64,000 nucleotides of DNA, taken from Roseisalinus antarcticus (lineage in GTDB: Bacteria > Pseudomonadota > Alphaproteobacteria > Rhodobacterales > Rhodobacteraceae). The number at the start of each line of letters is the position of its first letter. Position 1 is the stretch's first letter. The DNA is taken from the NCBI RefSeq assembly GCF_900172355.1, contig NZ_FWFZ01000011.1, forward strand, positions 62,001-126,000, given 5' to 3'. The notes below the pieces were generated by a model. The model was not told the DNA's origin. It ran no database searches and saw only the letters and a program-made list of their open reading frames with translations. Below, piece after piece: positions 8,171 through 17,434 of the stretch. The position numbers and the translations under genes were made by a program.

Positions 8171-9427
8171 TCAGACCTTTCCGAAGATCACGCTGGCATT
8201 GGTGCCGCCGAACCCGAAGGAATTGGACAGGGCGTGGTCGATCCTGCGCTCGCGCTTGGCGTTGGGGGCAAGGTCCACCGGGCTCTCCACCGCGGGGTTG
8301 TCCAGGTTGATGGTCGGCGGCGCGACCTGGTCGCGGATCGCGAGGATCGAGAAGATCGCCTCGATCGCGCCCGCGGCCCCCAGCAGGTGCCCGGTCATCG
8401 ACTTGGTCGACGACATCGTCACCTTGTCCGCCGCATCCCCCATCAGCCGCTCGACCGCGCCAAGCTCGATCGTGTCGGCCATGGTCGAGGTGCCATGGGC
8501 ATTGATGTAGTCGATGTCCGCCGGCACCAGCCCCGCATCCTCCAGCGCCATCCGCATGGACCGTTCGCCCCCCTCGCCATCCTCGGACGGCGCGGTGATG
8601 TGATAGGCGTCGCCCGAAAGGCCGTAGCCCTTGACCTCGGCATAGATCTTCGCGCCGCGGGCCTTGGCGTGCTCGTATTCCTCCAGCACGACCATGCCCG
8701 CGCCTTCGCCCATGACAAAGCCGTCGCGGTCGGCGTCATAGGGCCGGCTGGCGGCTTTCGGGTCGTCCGGCCGCTTGGTCGACAGCGCCTTGCAGGCGTT
8801 GAACCCAGCGATCCCGATCTCGCAGATCGTGGCCTCGGCCCCGCCCGCGACCATCACATCCGCCCGGCCCGCCTTGATCAGCTGTGCGGCGTCGCCGATG
8901 GCATGGGCGCCGGTGGAACAGGCGGTGACGACCGCATGGTTCGGCCCCTTGAAGCCGTAGCGGATGGCGATCTGCCCCGAGATCAGGTTGATCAGCGCCC
9001 CCGGCACGAAGAACGGCGAGACCCTGCGCGGCCCCTTTTCCTTCATCATCACGGCGGTGTTGGCGATGGAATTCAGCCCGCCGATACCCGATCCGGCCAG
9101 CACGCCGGTGCGCTCCAGGCTGCGGGCATCGGTCGGCGCCCAGCCGGAATCCGTCACCGCCTGCACGGCCGCGGCCATGGCGAAGACGATGAACTGATCG
9201 ACCTTGCGCTGTTCCTTCGGCTCCATGTAGCGGTCGGCGTTGAACGTCCCGTCCGTCCCGTCGCCCAGCGGCACCTCGCAGGCGTAGGTCGTGGCGAAGC
9301 CCTCCGGATCGAAACGGGTGATGCGGCCGGCACCGGACTGGCCGGCGAGAATGCGGCGCCAGGTTTCCTCGACGCCATCGGCAAGCGGGGTCACGAGCCC
9401 CAGCCCTGTCACAACAACTCGCCGCAT
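8171..9427 (-). CDS. fabF: 3-oxoacyl-ACP synthase II
   Basis: A 418-residue condensing enzyme that elongates acyl-ACP with malonyl-ACP in type II fatty-acid synthesis. The Cys nucleophile is C170 in VTACSTG. The two catalytic His are in NAHGTST and MTGHLLGAAG. The glycine-rich C-terminus SFGFGGTNAS is intact. The start MRRVVVTGLG has a GGGGGTGG ribosome-binding site. The longer upstream frame was rejected because family members begin at this Met. It heads the fabF-mltG unit and is divergent from the PilZ gene. Confidence 0.97.
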   Translation of the reverse strand: MRRVVVTGLGLVTPLADGVEETWRRILAGQSGAGRITRFDPEGFATTYACEVPLGDGTDGTFNADRYMEPKEQRKVDQFIVFAMAAAVQAVTDSGWAPTDARSLERTGVLAGSGIGGLNSIANTAVMMKEKGPRRVSPFFVPGALINLISGQIAIRYGFKGPNHAVVTACSTGAHAIGDAAQLIKAGRADVMVAGGAEATICEIGIAGFNACKALSTKRPDDPKAASRPYDADRDGFVMGEGAGMVVLEEYEHAKARGAKIYAEVKGYGLSGDAYHITAPSEDGEGGERSMRMALEDAGLVPADIDYINAHGTSTMADTIELGAVERLMGDAADKVTMSSTKSMTGHLLGAAGAIEAIFSILAIRDQVAPPTINLDNPAVESPVDLAPNAKRERRIDHALSNSFGFGGTNASVIFGKV

Positions 9428-9587
9428 GATCCACCCCCATCCGTTGTGTGTGGTTTTCGCCGACCTGATAGCGCCTGTGCCCAAGCAGGGGCAAGAGCAA
9501 CCGCGCCGAAGCCGCAAGCGGCGATTTACCTCCGCTTAACCCGAGCGCGCCATAGTGTGCAAACCCTCAGCGGTATCGGACGGTGAC

Positions 9588-10484
9588 ATGCTTCAAAGAA
9601 TCGGGCTCTGTCATCTCGTCATCACCTTGTTGTGGGCAACCAGTGTTGGCGCAGATACATGCGAGCTGCGCGATCGGGTGCTGCGTCCCGCCGCAGCGCA
9701 TAGCGCCGTGCTCAGCCTTGTGCAGAATGGGGAACCCCACAAGAACGGCGGCGCCCTCGCCTGGCTCCTGCGTGAACGCGCCGCCGCGATACAGCTGGAT
9801 TTCGCCGAGGCTGTCTCGGGCACTGCCCTCGAACCGGATGAACAGCGGCTCAAAAGCTTCCTGCGATCGACCTTCGAGCTCGAGCGCGTCGACCTCAGCG
9901 AGTCGACGATCATGCGGCGGCAATACCTGGTCCGGACGGGCGGGGACGACGGCGCGAGCTACATCCGCGGCCTGATGGAAGGGTTCGATTGCACGACGGG
10001 GACCTACGAAGAGGATCACCCAGGCGGCGCGGGGTCCGATGCCGCCGCGGCCTCCGCGACGGCGGCCGTCGATTCCGTTCATGCGCTCGGCATCGCCCTG
10101 CTGGTGCTGGCACTGCTGTGGATAATGCAATGGCTGTCCGGCAGAGGTGAGGCGTTGCACCGGCGCTACCTTACCTCAATCCCCGCCTCGCTCCGTGTGA
10201 GGGAGACGGTCGTGCCCACCCAGATCAACAACATCAGCCGAATGGGCGCCCAGGTATCCGTGCCGCGCGATATCGAGCTGGTGGTCGACGGCACGGTCGA
10301 GCTCTTGACCGGCGACAGCACGATCCGCTCCCGCGTCGCCTGGTGCAATTCGCACAACGCCGGCCTCGCCTTTGCTCAAAGGGTGCCGGAAAACCTCTTC
10401 CGGACGCTGACGGGACATACCATGTCCCAGCGCCCGGTGCAGACCCACAGGCCGCGGCGCAACGTCCCGAGCCGCCAGAGCTGA
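9588..10484 (+). CDS. Membrane-anchored PilZ-domain protein
   Basis: A 298-residue protein. An N-terminal signal peptide (about residues 1-23) leads to a roughly 140-residue periplasmic region with two Cys (C26 and C136, possible disulfide). A membrane helix follows (LGIALLVLALLWIMQWL), then a cytoplasmic C-terminal domain resembling PilZ: arginine-rich entry and NNISRMGAQV, which matches the (D/N)xSxxG signature for cyclic-di-GMP. The RxxxR motif is not clear, so ligand binding is uncertain. It may pass a second-messenger signal to the envelope. The neighbouring fatty-acid genes are on the opposite strand. Confidence 0.72.
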   Translation: MLQRIGLCHLVITLLWATSVGADTCELRDRVLRPAAAHSAVLSLVQNGEPHKNGGALAWLLRERAAAIQLDFAEAVSGTALEPDEQRLKSFLRSTFELERVDLSESTIMRRQYLVRTGGDDGASYIRGLMEGFDCTTGTYEEDHPGGAGSDAAAASATAAVDSVHALGIALLVLALLWIMQWLSGRGEALHRRYLTSIPASLRVRETVVPTQINNISRMGAQVSVPRDIELVVDGTVELLTGDSTIRSRVAWCNSHNAGLAFAQRVPENLFRTLTGHTMSQRPVQTHRPRRNVPSRQS

Positions 10485-10573
10485 GGGTCGCGCCTGCGGC
10501 GGACGACACGGACCAGATACATCCCGCAAAAATCACGGTGGCCCGAATAAGCCGCCGAATAGACCGGAGCCGG

Positions 10574-10606
10574 AAAAAAGAAGCGGCGCCCGAATTGGGC
10601 GCCGCT
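10574..10606 (-). terminator. Intrinsic terminator after acpP
   Basis: A perfect 10-bp stem (arms 10582-10591 and 10597-10606, GAATT loop region) followed on the minus strand by a T run. It ends the fabD-fabG-acpP direction. Confidence 0.88.
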
Positions 10607-10641
10607 CCTCCAACCGGAAATAAACCGGGAATTCCGCGATC

Positions 10642-10875
10642 CTACTGAGCTTCGGAGATGAATTTCACCGCATCGCCGAAGGTCTGGATCGTCTCGGCGG
10701 CATCATCGGGAATCTCGATGCCGAATTCCTCTTCGAACGCCATGACAAGCTCGACGGTGTCCAGGGAATCCGCGCCGAGGTCGTCGATAAAGGAAGCGTT
10801 TTCGGTAACCTTGTCCTCTTCCACGCCCAGGTGCTCTACAACGATCTTGCGCACTCGGTCAGCGACGTCGCTCAT
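10642..10875 (-). CDS. acpP: Acyl carrier protein
   Basis: A 77-residue acidic four-helix carrier protein. Ser37 in [12 protein letters not shown] takes the 4'-phosphopantetheine arm that carries growing acyl chains. Length and sequence are fully typical. It lies 185 bases downstream of fabG, a gap wide enough for its own promoter, which is common for this highly expressed gene. An intrinsic terminator follows. Confidence 0.98.
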   Translation of the reverse strand: MSDVADRVRKIVVEHLGVEEDKVTENASFIDDLGADSLDTVELVMAFEEEFGIEIPDDAAETIQTFGDAVKFISEAQ

Positions 10876-11060
10876 GTCCAGTCCTCACATCTTCGGGCCT
10901 TGGCCCATCTTGGCATATCTGCCCGAAAGCGGGCATCGATTGTCGCCCATCTCCGGGCGCCGAATACCGGGGCGACCTGCGCTCCCCGGCTCGATTGCGC
11001 CGCCTATAGCAGAGATTCCCGCCTAGGCAAACGCTTTCAACTCCCTGCAGGACAGGGGTT

Positions 11061-11798
11061 TCAGACCATGGCCATCCCACCGTTCACGTGCAGGACGGTC
11101 CCGGTCACATAAGCAGCCTCGGGCGAGGAAAGATAGAGCACGGCCGCCGCGATCTCGTCCGGCGTGCCCATCCGGCCCATGGGAATCTGCGCCAGCGTGC
11201 CGGTTTTCTGATCGTCGGTCAGCTTGCCCGTCATCGCCGTCTCGATAAAGCCCGGCGCCACGCAGTTCACGGTGATACCGCGGGTCGCCACCTCATAGGC
11301 GATGGCCTTCGACATGCCGACCATACCGGCCTTGGCGGCGGCATAATTCGCCTGTCCCGGGTTGCCCACTGCTCCCACGATCGAGGAAATGTTGACGATC
11401 CGGCCCCAACGCGCCTTCATCATCCCCCGGACAGAGCCCTTGCAGAGCCGCATGGTCGAGGTGAGGTTCACGTCCAGCACGCTGGCCCAATCCTCCTCGG
11501 ACATGCGCATGAAGAGCTGGTCGCGGGTGATCCCGGCGTTGTTGACCAGGATGTCGAGCGCCCCCATCGCCTCGGCGGCCCGCCTGGGCAGGGCGTCGAC
11601 GGCGGCGTGGTCGCTCAGGTCGCAGGGCAGCACATGGGCCCGCTCGCCGAGCTCCTCGGCCAGCGCCTCGAGCGGCGCGACCCGGGTGCCCGACAGGCCG
11701 ACCGTCGCGCCCGCGCTGTGCAGGGTGCGCGCGATGGCGCTGCCCAGCCCACCGGAGGCGCCCGTCACCAGCGCGGATTTTCCTGTCAGATCGAACAT
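11061..11798 (-). CDS. fabG: 3-oxoacyl-ACP reductase
   Basis: A 245-residue short-chain dehydrogenase that reduces 3-oxoacyl-ACP with NADPH. The nucleotide loop TGASGGLG is at residues 12-19, with NNAG near residue 86. The catalytic Ser is S139, with Y152 and K156 in YAAAK. It lies between fabD and acpP on the same strand, the standard fab order, which favours FabG over other short-chain dehydrogenases. Confidence 0.96.
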   Translation of the reverse strand: MFDLTGKSALVTGASGGLGSAIARTLHSAGATVGLSGTRVAPLEALAEELGERAHVLPCDLSDHAAVDALPRRAAEAMGALDILVNNAGITRDQLFMRMSEEDWASVLDVNLTSTMRLCKGSVRGMMKARWGRIVNISSIVGAVGNPGQANYAAAKAGMVGMSKAIAYEVATRGITVNCVAPGFIETAMTGKLTDDQKTGTLAQIPMGRMGTPDEIAAAVLYLSSPEAAYVTGTVLHVNGGMAMV

Positions 11799-11882
11799 CG
11801 GCCACTCCTGTCGTATCGCATTTCCGCCTGCTATCCCAAGCCGGCGCCCGGGCGCAATGGCCGCGCCATGGCGCAGCGGGGC

Positions 11883-12821
11883 TCAGACCAGCAGGCTCTC
11901 GGCCGCCGATTTCACCTCGTCCGGCTGGCCCAGCGTGCGCGTGGCCAACCCCCGGTCGATCCGCCGCGCCATGCCCGACAGCGCCTTGCCGGCCCCGATC
12001 TCCCACAGGTCGGTCACGCCCTGGCCGGCCATCCAGGCCACGCTTTCGCGCCAGCGGACCGCCCCGGTGATCTGACGCACGAGAAGCTCGCGAATCATGG
12101 CCGGTTCGGACTGGGCCTCGGCCGTCACGTTCGCCACCACCGGCACGACCGGCACCTTGATATCGACCCCGCCCAGTGCCTCTGCCATGACCTCGGCGGC
12201 CGGCTGCATGAGGGCCGAGTGGAACGGCGCCGACACCGGCAGCATCACCGCCCGCTTGGCGCCGTGCGCCTTGGCGATCTCCAGCGCCCGTTCCACCGCC
12301 GCGATGTGGCCCGAGACGACAACCTGGCCCGGATCGTTGTCGTTGGCGGCCTGGCAGACCTCGCCCTGCGCCGCCTCTTCGGCCACCGCCGTGGCGGTCT
12401 CGAAATCCAGGCCGAGCAGCGCCGCCATGCCGCCCTGCCCCACGGGCACCGCGTCCTGCATCGCCCGGCCGCGGATGCGCAAAAGCCGGGCCGCATCGGC
12501 CAGGGACAACGCACCGGCGGCACAAAGTGCCGAATATTCGCCAAGCGAATGGCCCGCGACAAAGGCCGCGGCCTCGGGCTGCACGCCCTCGACCGCCAGC
12601 GCCGCCATCACCGCCATCGAGGTCGCCATCAGTGCGGGCTGGGCATTGACCGTCAACGTCAGCGCGTCCTGATCCCCCTCCCATATCAGGGTGGAGAGGT
12701 TCTCCCCCAGCGCCGCATCGACTTCATCGAACACGGCCTGCGCCGCGGGATAGGCCTCGGCCAGGGCCTTGCCCATCCCGATTGACTGGGCGCCCTGGCC
12801 CGGAAAGACGAATGCGCGCAT
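11883..12821 (-). CDS. fabD: Malonyl-CoA:ACP transacylase
   Basis: A 312-residue enzyme that loads malonate onto ACP. The N-terminal FPGQGAQ block and the nucleophile Ser92 in GHSLGEYSA are present. The partner His lies in SAPFHSALM. It is first in the fabD-fabG-acpP run. The 84-base gap to fabG shows no terminator. Confidence 0.97.
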   Translation of the reverse strand: MRAFVFPGQGAQSIGMGKALAEAYPAAQAVFDEVDAALGENLSTLIWEGDQDALTLTVNAQPALMATSMAVMAALAVEGVQPEAAAFVAGHSLGEYSALCAAGALSLADAARLLRIRGRAMQDAVPVGQGGMAALLGLDFETATAVAEEAAQGEVCQAANDNDPGQVVVSGHIAAVERALEIAKAHGAKRAVMLPVSAPFHSALMQPAAEVMAEALGGVDIKVPVVPVVANVTAEAQSEPAMIRELLVRQITGAVRWRESVAWMAGQGVTDLWEIGAGKALSGMARRIDRGLATRTLGQPDEVKSAAESLLV

Positions 12822-12901
12822 GGTTCCCCCGACTGGTGATCTTTCTCACCGATTACCCCGCGGCGCGGTCGATCACAACATTCCCGGCGGGATCGCTCGC
12901 C

Positions 12902-13507
12902 CTACGCAGCGCCCCGGGGCGCCAGACGGGTGGTCAGATCCCCGCCGATCCGGTCGCGCAGGCGCTCCAGCTCGGCGACCGGGCCCACGGCCGCCGGGAT
13001 CGTGCGGGCGCTGTTGCCATAGCGAAGCAGAAGCCGCGCAGCGCCCCGCCCGGAGGTAGCGCGGTCCAGGTGGACCCCGCCGATCTCGTGGAACCCGTAG
13101 CGCCCCGCAAGCCGCGGCCGTCCGCCACGGCTGCGCCGGACCTCGCGGATCTCGGACAGTTTCAGGTCCACCTGAAGCTCGCAGACGCTCCCGCGGGTGG
13201 TCAGCCAGAACAGGATGCAGGCAAAGCCGCCGATCAGCCCGGCTGCCCCGGCCCGCCCCGCCACCGGGTCGATCGCCAAGGCCTCGGCGGGCAACAGCCA
13301 GACCGCCGCCGCGAAAAGCGCGGCGCCCAGCCCGCCCAACCAGCTGACGGTCTGCGCGGCCAGCGCCACATGGGCCGTCCAGCCGTCGCAGCGCACGACG
13401 TAGCCCCAGTAGGTTTCGTCCAGATCCACCCGCGCGGACGGCCGCGCCCCGCGGCGCGGCCGCGCCGCGGGGGCGGCGGATCCGCCGAAGGAAAAGGTCT
13501 TTATCAT
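12902..13507 (-). CDS. Hypothetical membrane protein with two central helices
   Basis: A 201-residue protein I do not recognise. It has an Arg/Ala/Pro-rich N-terminus, then two membrane helices (LGGLGAALFAAAVWLLPA and AGLIGGFACILFWLTT). A C-terminal soluble part (ELQVDLKLSEIREVRR, then LLLRYGNSARTIPAAVG) looks like a PH-like or bPH2 domain. It lies 80 bases downstream on the minus strand from the rpsF promoter region and upstream of fabD, but is not clearly in an operon with it. TTAACC appears twice about 40 bases upstream of its start. Confidence 0.75.
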   Translation of the reverse strand: MIKTFSFGGSAAPAARPRRGARPSARVDLDETYWGYVVRCDGWTAHVALAAQTVSWLGGLGAALFAAAVWLLPAEALAIDPVAGRAGAAGLIGGFACILFWLTTRGSVCELQVDLKLSEIREVRRSRGGRPRLAGRYGFHEIGGVHLDRATSGRGAARLLLRYGNSARTIPAAVGPVAELERLRDRIGGDLTTRLAPRGAA

Positions 13508-13612
13508 GGGCCCGGATCCCGTTCTGCTGACGTGGTCAAAGAGGAATTAACCTTAACCTGCCCCGCGAACCGGGCAGAATGCGGGCAATTGCGGGGAAAT
13601 GCCCGGGCGAGC

Positions 13613-13640
13613 TTGCCCCGCGCCGCCCGATCTGTATAAA
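13613..13640 (+). promoter_or_regulatory. Sigma-70-type promoter of rpsF-rpsR-rplI
   Basis: TTGCCC at 13613-13618 and TATAAA at 13635-13640, with a 16-base spacer, lie 108 bases upstream of the rpsF start. This fits a strong housekeeping promoter with a leader of roughly 100 bases. Confidence 0.6.
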
Positions 13641-13684
13641 GTGCCATCCTTCCGCGGACGATTTTGACCCGCGCAGCCTCTCGT

Positions 13685-13715
13685 GGACAGGGAGCGGAAG
13701 GTCCAGACCCTGTCC
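13685..13715 (+). promoter_or_regulatory. Leader hairpin upstream of rpsF
   Basis: GGACAGGG and CCCTGTCC pair across a 15-base loop in the rpsF leader. S6:S18 operons in many bacteria are autoregulated by an mRNA leader bound by the S6:S18 complex. This hairpin could serve that role, but I cannot see the CCG internal-loop motif clearly. Confidence 0.4.
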
Positions 13716-13748
13716 TATGAAATGCGCTTGAACAGAAACGGAGTGCAC

Positions 13749-14105
13749 ATGCCCTTCTACGAGCATGTCTTTATCGCGCGTCAGGATCTTTCCAACGCGC
13801 AGGCCGAGGGCCTTGTCGAACATTTCTCCCAGGTGCTGACCGACAACGACGGCAAGGTCGTCGACAGCGAATACTGGGGCGTCAAGACGATGGCCTACAA
13901 GATCAACAAGAACCGCAAGGGCCATTACGCTTTCCTGCGGACCGATGCGCCGGCCTCCGCCGTGCAGGAGATGGAGCGCCTGATGCGCCTCCACGACGAC
14001 GTCATGCGGGTCATGACGATCAAGGTGGACGCCCACGAGGAAGGCCCCTCCGTGCAGATGCAAAAGCGTGACGAGCGGCCCGACCGCCGCCGCGACCGCA
14101 ACTGA
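13749..14105 (+). CDS. rpsF: 30S ribosomal protein S6
   Basis: A 118-residue S6 protein of the 30S platform, which pairs with S18. The ferredoxin-like fold pattern is clear: [12 protein letters not shown], then [18 protein letters not shown], then [11 protein letters not shown] charged C-terminal tail ([11 protein letters not shown]) is common. A longer in-frame start at 13683 was rejected because it runs through the leader hairpin. It is first in the rpsF-rpsR-rplI operon. Confidence 0.97.
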   Translation: MPFYEHVFIARQDLSNAQAEGLVEHFSQVLTDNDGKVVDSEYWGVKTMAYKINKNRKGHYAFLRTDAPASAVQEMERLMRLHDDVMRVMTIKVDAHEEGPSVQMQKRDERPDRRRDRN

Positions 14106-14131
14106 ACCGGATCAGGAAAGGATACCAAGAC

Positions 14132-14359
14132 ATGGCCGCAAAACCATTTTTCCGCCGTCGCAAGTCCGATCCGTTCGAGGGCGACAACGCCCCCGCGATC
14201 GACTACAAGGACACCCGCACGCTGCAGCGCTACATCTCCGAGCGCGGCAAGATCGTGCCGTCCCGCATCACCGCAGTGGGTTCCAAGAACCAGCGCAAGC
14301 TCGCCAAGGCGATCAAGCGCGCCCGGTTCCTCGCCCTTCTGCCCTATGCCGTGAAGTAA
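14132..14359 (+). CDS. rpsR: 30S ribosomal protein S18
   Basis: A 75-residue basic protein ([12 protein letters not shown] start, [18 protein letters not shown], then [21 protein letters not shown]), fully typical of S18. It lies 26 bases after rpsF with an AGGAAAGG ribosome-binding site. It assembles with S6 on 16S rRNA. Confidence 0.98.
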   Translation: MAAKPFFRRRKSDPFEGDNAPAIDYKDTRTLQRYISERGKIVPSRITAVGSKNQRKLAKAIKRARFLALLPYAVK

Positions 14360-14371
14360 GGAGCAACTCCC

Positions 14372-15004
14372 ATGGACGTTATCCTTCTCGAACGTGTGGC
14401 CAAGCTCGGCCAGATGGGCGAAGTCGTCTCCGTCAAGGAGGGCTATGCCCGCAATTTCCTCCTGCCCCAGGGCAAGGCCCTGCGCGCCAACGAGTCCAAC
14501 AAGGCGCGGTTCGAAGCCGAAAAAGCCCAGCTCGAGGCGCAGAATCTCGAAACCCGGGCCGAGGCGGTCAAGATGGCCGATACCCTCGACGGCCAGACCT
14601 TCGTCGTGATTCGCTCCGCCTCCGACGGCGGCGCGCTCTACGGCTCGGTCTCGACCCGTGACGCCGCCGATGCCGCAGGCGAGGCCGGCTTCACGATCGA
14701 CCGCAAGCAGGTCGCGCTCACCGCGCCGATCAAGTACCTCGGCCTGCACGACGTGACCGTGAACCTCCACCCCGAGGTCACCGCCACGATCGCGCTCAAC
14801 GTGGCCCGCTCGACAGAAGAGGCGGAGCTTCAGGCACAGGGCAAGTCGATCCAGGACCTCGCCGCCGAGGAAGAAGCCGCCGCGGAATTCGAAATCCAGG
14901 AGCTCTTCGACGACATCGGCTCCGCCGGTTTCGACGACGACGAGGACCCGCGCGGCCCCGCCACCGACGACTCGGCCGAGCCGATCACCGACGGCGAATC
15001 CTGA
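14372..15004 (+). CDS. rplI: 50S ribosomal protein L9 with acidic C-terminal extension
   Basis: A 210-residue L9. The N-terminal rRNA-binding domain ([29 protein letters not shown] region) and the long connecting helix are normal. The C-terminal domain is followed from about residue 160 by a roughly 50-residue acidic, disordered tail rich in Glu, Asp and Ala. Standard L9 is near 150 residues. Longer forms with such tails occur in Rhodobacteraceae as I recall. The terminator downstream ends the operon. Confidence 0.97.
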   Translation: MDVILLERVAKLGQMGEVVSVKEGYARNFLLPQGKALRANESNKARFEAEKAQLEAQNLETRAEAVKMADTLDGQTFVVIRSASDGGALYGSVSTRDAADAAGEAGFTIDRKQVALTAPIKYLGLHDVTVNLHPEVTATIALNVARSTEEAELQAQGKSIQDLAAEEEAAAEFEIQELFDDIGSAGFDDDEDPRGPATDDSAEPITDGES

Positions 15005-15039
15005 CCGCGCAACGCGCAACGGACCACGAGGTCACGACA

Positions 15040-15069
15040 CGGGCCGCCCTTCGCCGGGCGGCCCGTTTT
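15040..15069 (+). terminator. Intrinsic terminator after rplI
   Basis: CGGGCCGCCC pairs with GGGCGGCCCG (arms 15040-15049 and 15056-15065), followed by TTTT. Confidence 0.88.
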
Positions 15070-15117
15070 CATGTGCAGCCTCGCCCGACGGCCCCTCATG
15101 CACGCCGCGCCATCCCC

Positions 15118-15139
15118 TTCATCTTGGCCGAAAAACTCC
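15118..15139 (+). repeat. Interspersed intergenic repeat, copy 1
   Basis: A 22-base sequence (core CTTGGCCGAAAAACTCC) that recurs exactly, in inverted orientation, at 40445-40466 after acnA. Both copies lie in non-coding DNA near a terminator. This copy is followed by a separate GC-rich inverted repeat at about 15142-15172. Confidence 0.7.
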
Positions 15140-15309
15140 GGGGAGCGCGAGGGGCTGGCCCCTCGCTCCGCCCCGGCCACAGGTGCGTGCGCCGGACAAG
15201 GCGGCGCCAGCCCCGAACTCTTTGCTTTGCCGCGCGGCCCGAAGGCTGCAATCTGTCCCACATGGAGGTGGCGTAACGACGCCCCCGGACCCAGCCAAAA
15301 GGTGACGCC

Positions 15310-17265
15310 ATGCCCCTGACCCTCTCCCGCCGCGGCTTTCTCGCCGGATCCGCCGGCTTCATCGCGCTCCATCCCTTCTCGGCCGCCGCCCAGGCCGGCC
15401 AGGCGCACCTGCGCCTGATGGAAACCACCGACATCCACGTCCATGTCTGGCCCTACGATTACTACGCCGACCGCCCGGTCGACACGCTCGGCCTCTCGCG
15501 GACCGCCTCGATCATCGACGCGGTCCGCGCCGAAAGCACCAATTCCCTGCTGCTCGACAACGGCGACTTCCTGCAGGGCAACCCGATGGGCGACTACATC
15601 GCCTACGAGCGCGGTATGGCCGAGGGCGACATCCACCCGGTGATCACCGCCCTCAACACCCTGGGCTTTGATGCCGGCACGCTGGGCAACCACGAATTCA
15701 ACTACGGCCTCGACTTCCTGATGAAATCCCTGGCTGGCGCCGGCTTCCCCATGGTCTGCGCCAATGTCGCCAAATCCCTCGGCGCCACCCCGCGCGAGGA
15801 CGACACCCTGCTGCCGCCCTACGTCATTCTCGACCGCGAGATCACCGACGGCGCGGGCGAGACCGCGCCGATCCGGATCGGGATCATCGGCTTCGTGCCG
15901 CCGCAGATCATGAACTGGGACCGCAAGCATCTCGAGGGCAACGTCCAGGCCCGCGACATCGTCGCCACCGCCGCGGCCTATGTGCCGCAAATGAAGGAAG
16001 AGGGCTGCGACATCATCATCGCGCTGTCGCATTCCGGCATCGGCGCGGCCGACGCCAGCGACGGCATGGAGAATGCGAGCGTGCCACTGGCCGCGGTCGA
16101 GGGCATCGACGCGATCTTTACCGGCCACTCGCATCTGGTCTTCCCCTCTTCCACCTATGCCGATTTCCCCGGGGTCGATGCCGAGGCCGGCACGATCATG
16201 GGCAAGCCCGGCGTGATGGGCGGGTTCTGGGGCAGCCACTTGGGCCTGATCGACCTGATGCTGGAGCGGGACGGCGCCGGCTGGCGCATCGCCTCGCACA
16301 TGTCCGAGGCCCGGCCGATCTCGCGCCGCGAGGAGGACCGCTCGATCACCGCGCTGGTCGAGGATTACCAGCCCGTGCTCGACGCCACGCAAGAGGATCA
16401 CGACGCCACGCTCGCCTATGTCCGCCGCGCCGTGGGCCAGACCGACGCGCCGCTGCATTCCTACTTCGCGCTGGTGGCCGACGATCCGTCGGTCCAGATC
16501 GTCTCGAACGCCCAGACCTGGTATATCGAGCAGATGATGGTCGGCACCGAGTACGAGGGCCTGCCGATCCTCTCGGCCGCCGCCCCCTTCAAGGCCGGCG
16601 GACGCGGCGGGCCGGAATATTACACGGACGTCCCCGTGGGCGCCGTGGCGATCAAGAACGTGGCCGACCTCTATCTCTATCCCAACACCGTCCGCGCGGT
16701 GTCGGTGACAGGCGCCCAGGTGCGCGAATGGCTCGAACGCTCGGCCGGCATGTTCAACCGGGTCGAGGAAGGGGCGGTCGACGCGCCGCTGCTGAACCCC
16801 GACTTCCCGTCCTACAATTTCGACGTGATCGACGGGGTGACATACCAGATCGACCTGACCCAGGCATCGCGCTACAACAACGACGGAGAGGTCGTGGCCC
16901 CGGAAGCCCACCGCATCACCGACCTGCGCCATGACGGCGCACCGATCGACGACGACGCGGAATTCATCGTGGCCACAAACAATTACCGGGCCTCGGGAGG
17001 CGGCCATTTCCCCGGCACCGGCGACACGATCATCTTCGAGGGGCCCGACACCAACCGCGACGTCATCGTGCGCTATATTGTCGATCAGGGCACAGTAAGC
17101 CCCCGCGCCGATGCCAATTGGTCGTTCCGATCCATGAACGGCACCACGGTCCTGTTCGAGACCGGCCCCGCCGGCGCCCAATATGCCAAGGACATCGAGG
17201 GCATGACGATAGAGCCTGCGGGCAACACCGACGCGGGCTTCGCGATTTTCCGGATCACGCTCTAG
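15310..17265 (+). CDS. cpdB: 2',3'-cyclic-nucleotide 2'-phosphodiesterase/3'-nucleotidase
   Basis: A 651-residue periplasmic bifunctional nucleotidase that releases nucleosides and phosphate from extracellular nucleotides. A twin-arginine signal (LSRRGFLAGSAGF) leads, so export is probably by Tat. The calcineurin-like metal motifs are visible: DIHVHVWPYDY, LLDNGDFLQGNP, GNHEFNYG, and FTGHSHLVF. The C-terminal 5'-nucleotidase domain includes TNNYRASGGGHFPG. The start is the first Met before the signal. No partner gene adjoins, so it is probably transcribed alone. Confidence 0.94.
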   Translation: MPLTLSRRGFLAGSAGFIALHPFSAAAQAGQAHLRLMETTDIHVHVWPYDYYADRPVDTLGLSRTASIIDAVRAESTNSLLLDNGDFLQGNPMGDYIAYERGMAEGDIHPVITALNTLGFDAGTLGNHEFNYGLDFLMKSLAGAGFPMVCANVAKSLGATPREDDTLLPPYVILDREITDGAGETAPIRIGIIGFVPPQIMNWDRKHLEGNVQARDIVATAAAYVPQMKEEGCDIIIALSHSGIGAADASDGMENASVPLAAVEGIDAIFTGHSHLVFPSSTYADFPGVDAEAGTIMGKPGVMGGFWGSHLGLIDLMLERDGAGWRIASHMSEARPISRREEDRSITALVEDYQPVLDATQEDHDATLAYVRRAVGQTDAPLHSYFALVADDPSVQIVSNAQTWYIEQMMVGTEYEGLPILSAAAPFKAGGRGGPEYYTDVPVGAVAIKNVADLYLYPNTVRAVSVTGAQVREWLERSAGMFNRVEEGAVDAPLLNPDFPSYNFDVIDGVTYQIDLTQASRYNNDGEVVAPEAHRITDLRHDGAPIDDDAEFIVATNNYRASGGGHFPGTGDTIIFEGPDTNRDVIVRYIVDQGTVSPRADANWSFRSMNGTTVLFETGPAGAQYAKDIEGMTIEPAGNTDAGFAIFRITL

Positions 17266-17434
17266 CGCCGTTCCCTCGGGGGGCGTCCACGCGGGCGGCC
17301 CCTTGTCGGCCGGCGAGCGTCGCGGCGACGCCAGAGCCCAGCCGGACCCGAACCAAACCGGCGCCACGCGGGCGAATCCGCCAGGATGACGACCGCCCGG
17401 ACCCTTGCCTGCCTGCTCACAAAGGACCCATGCC

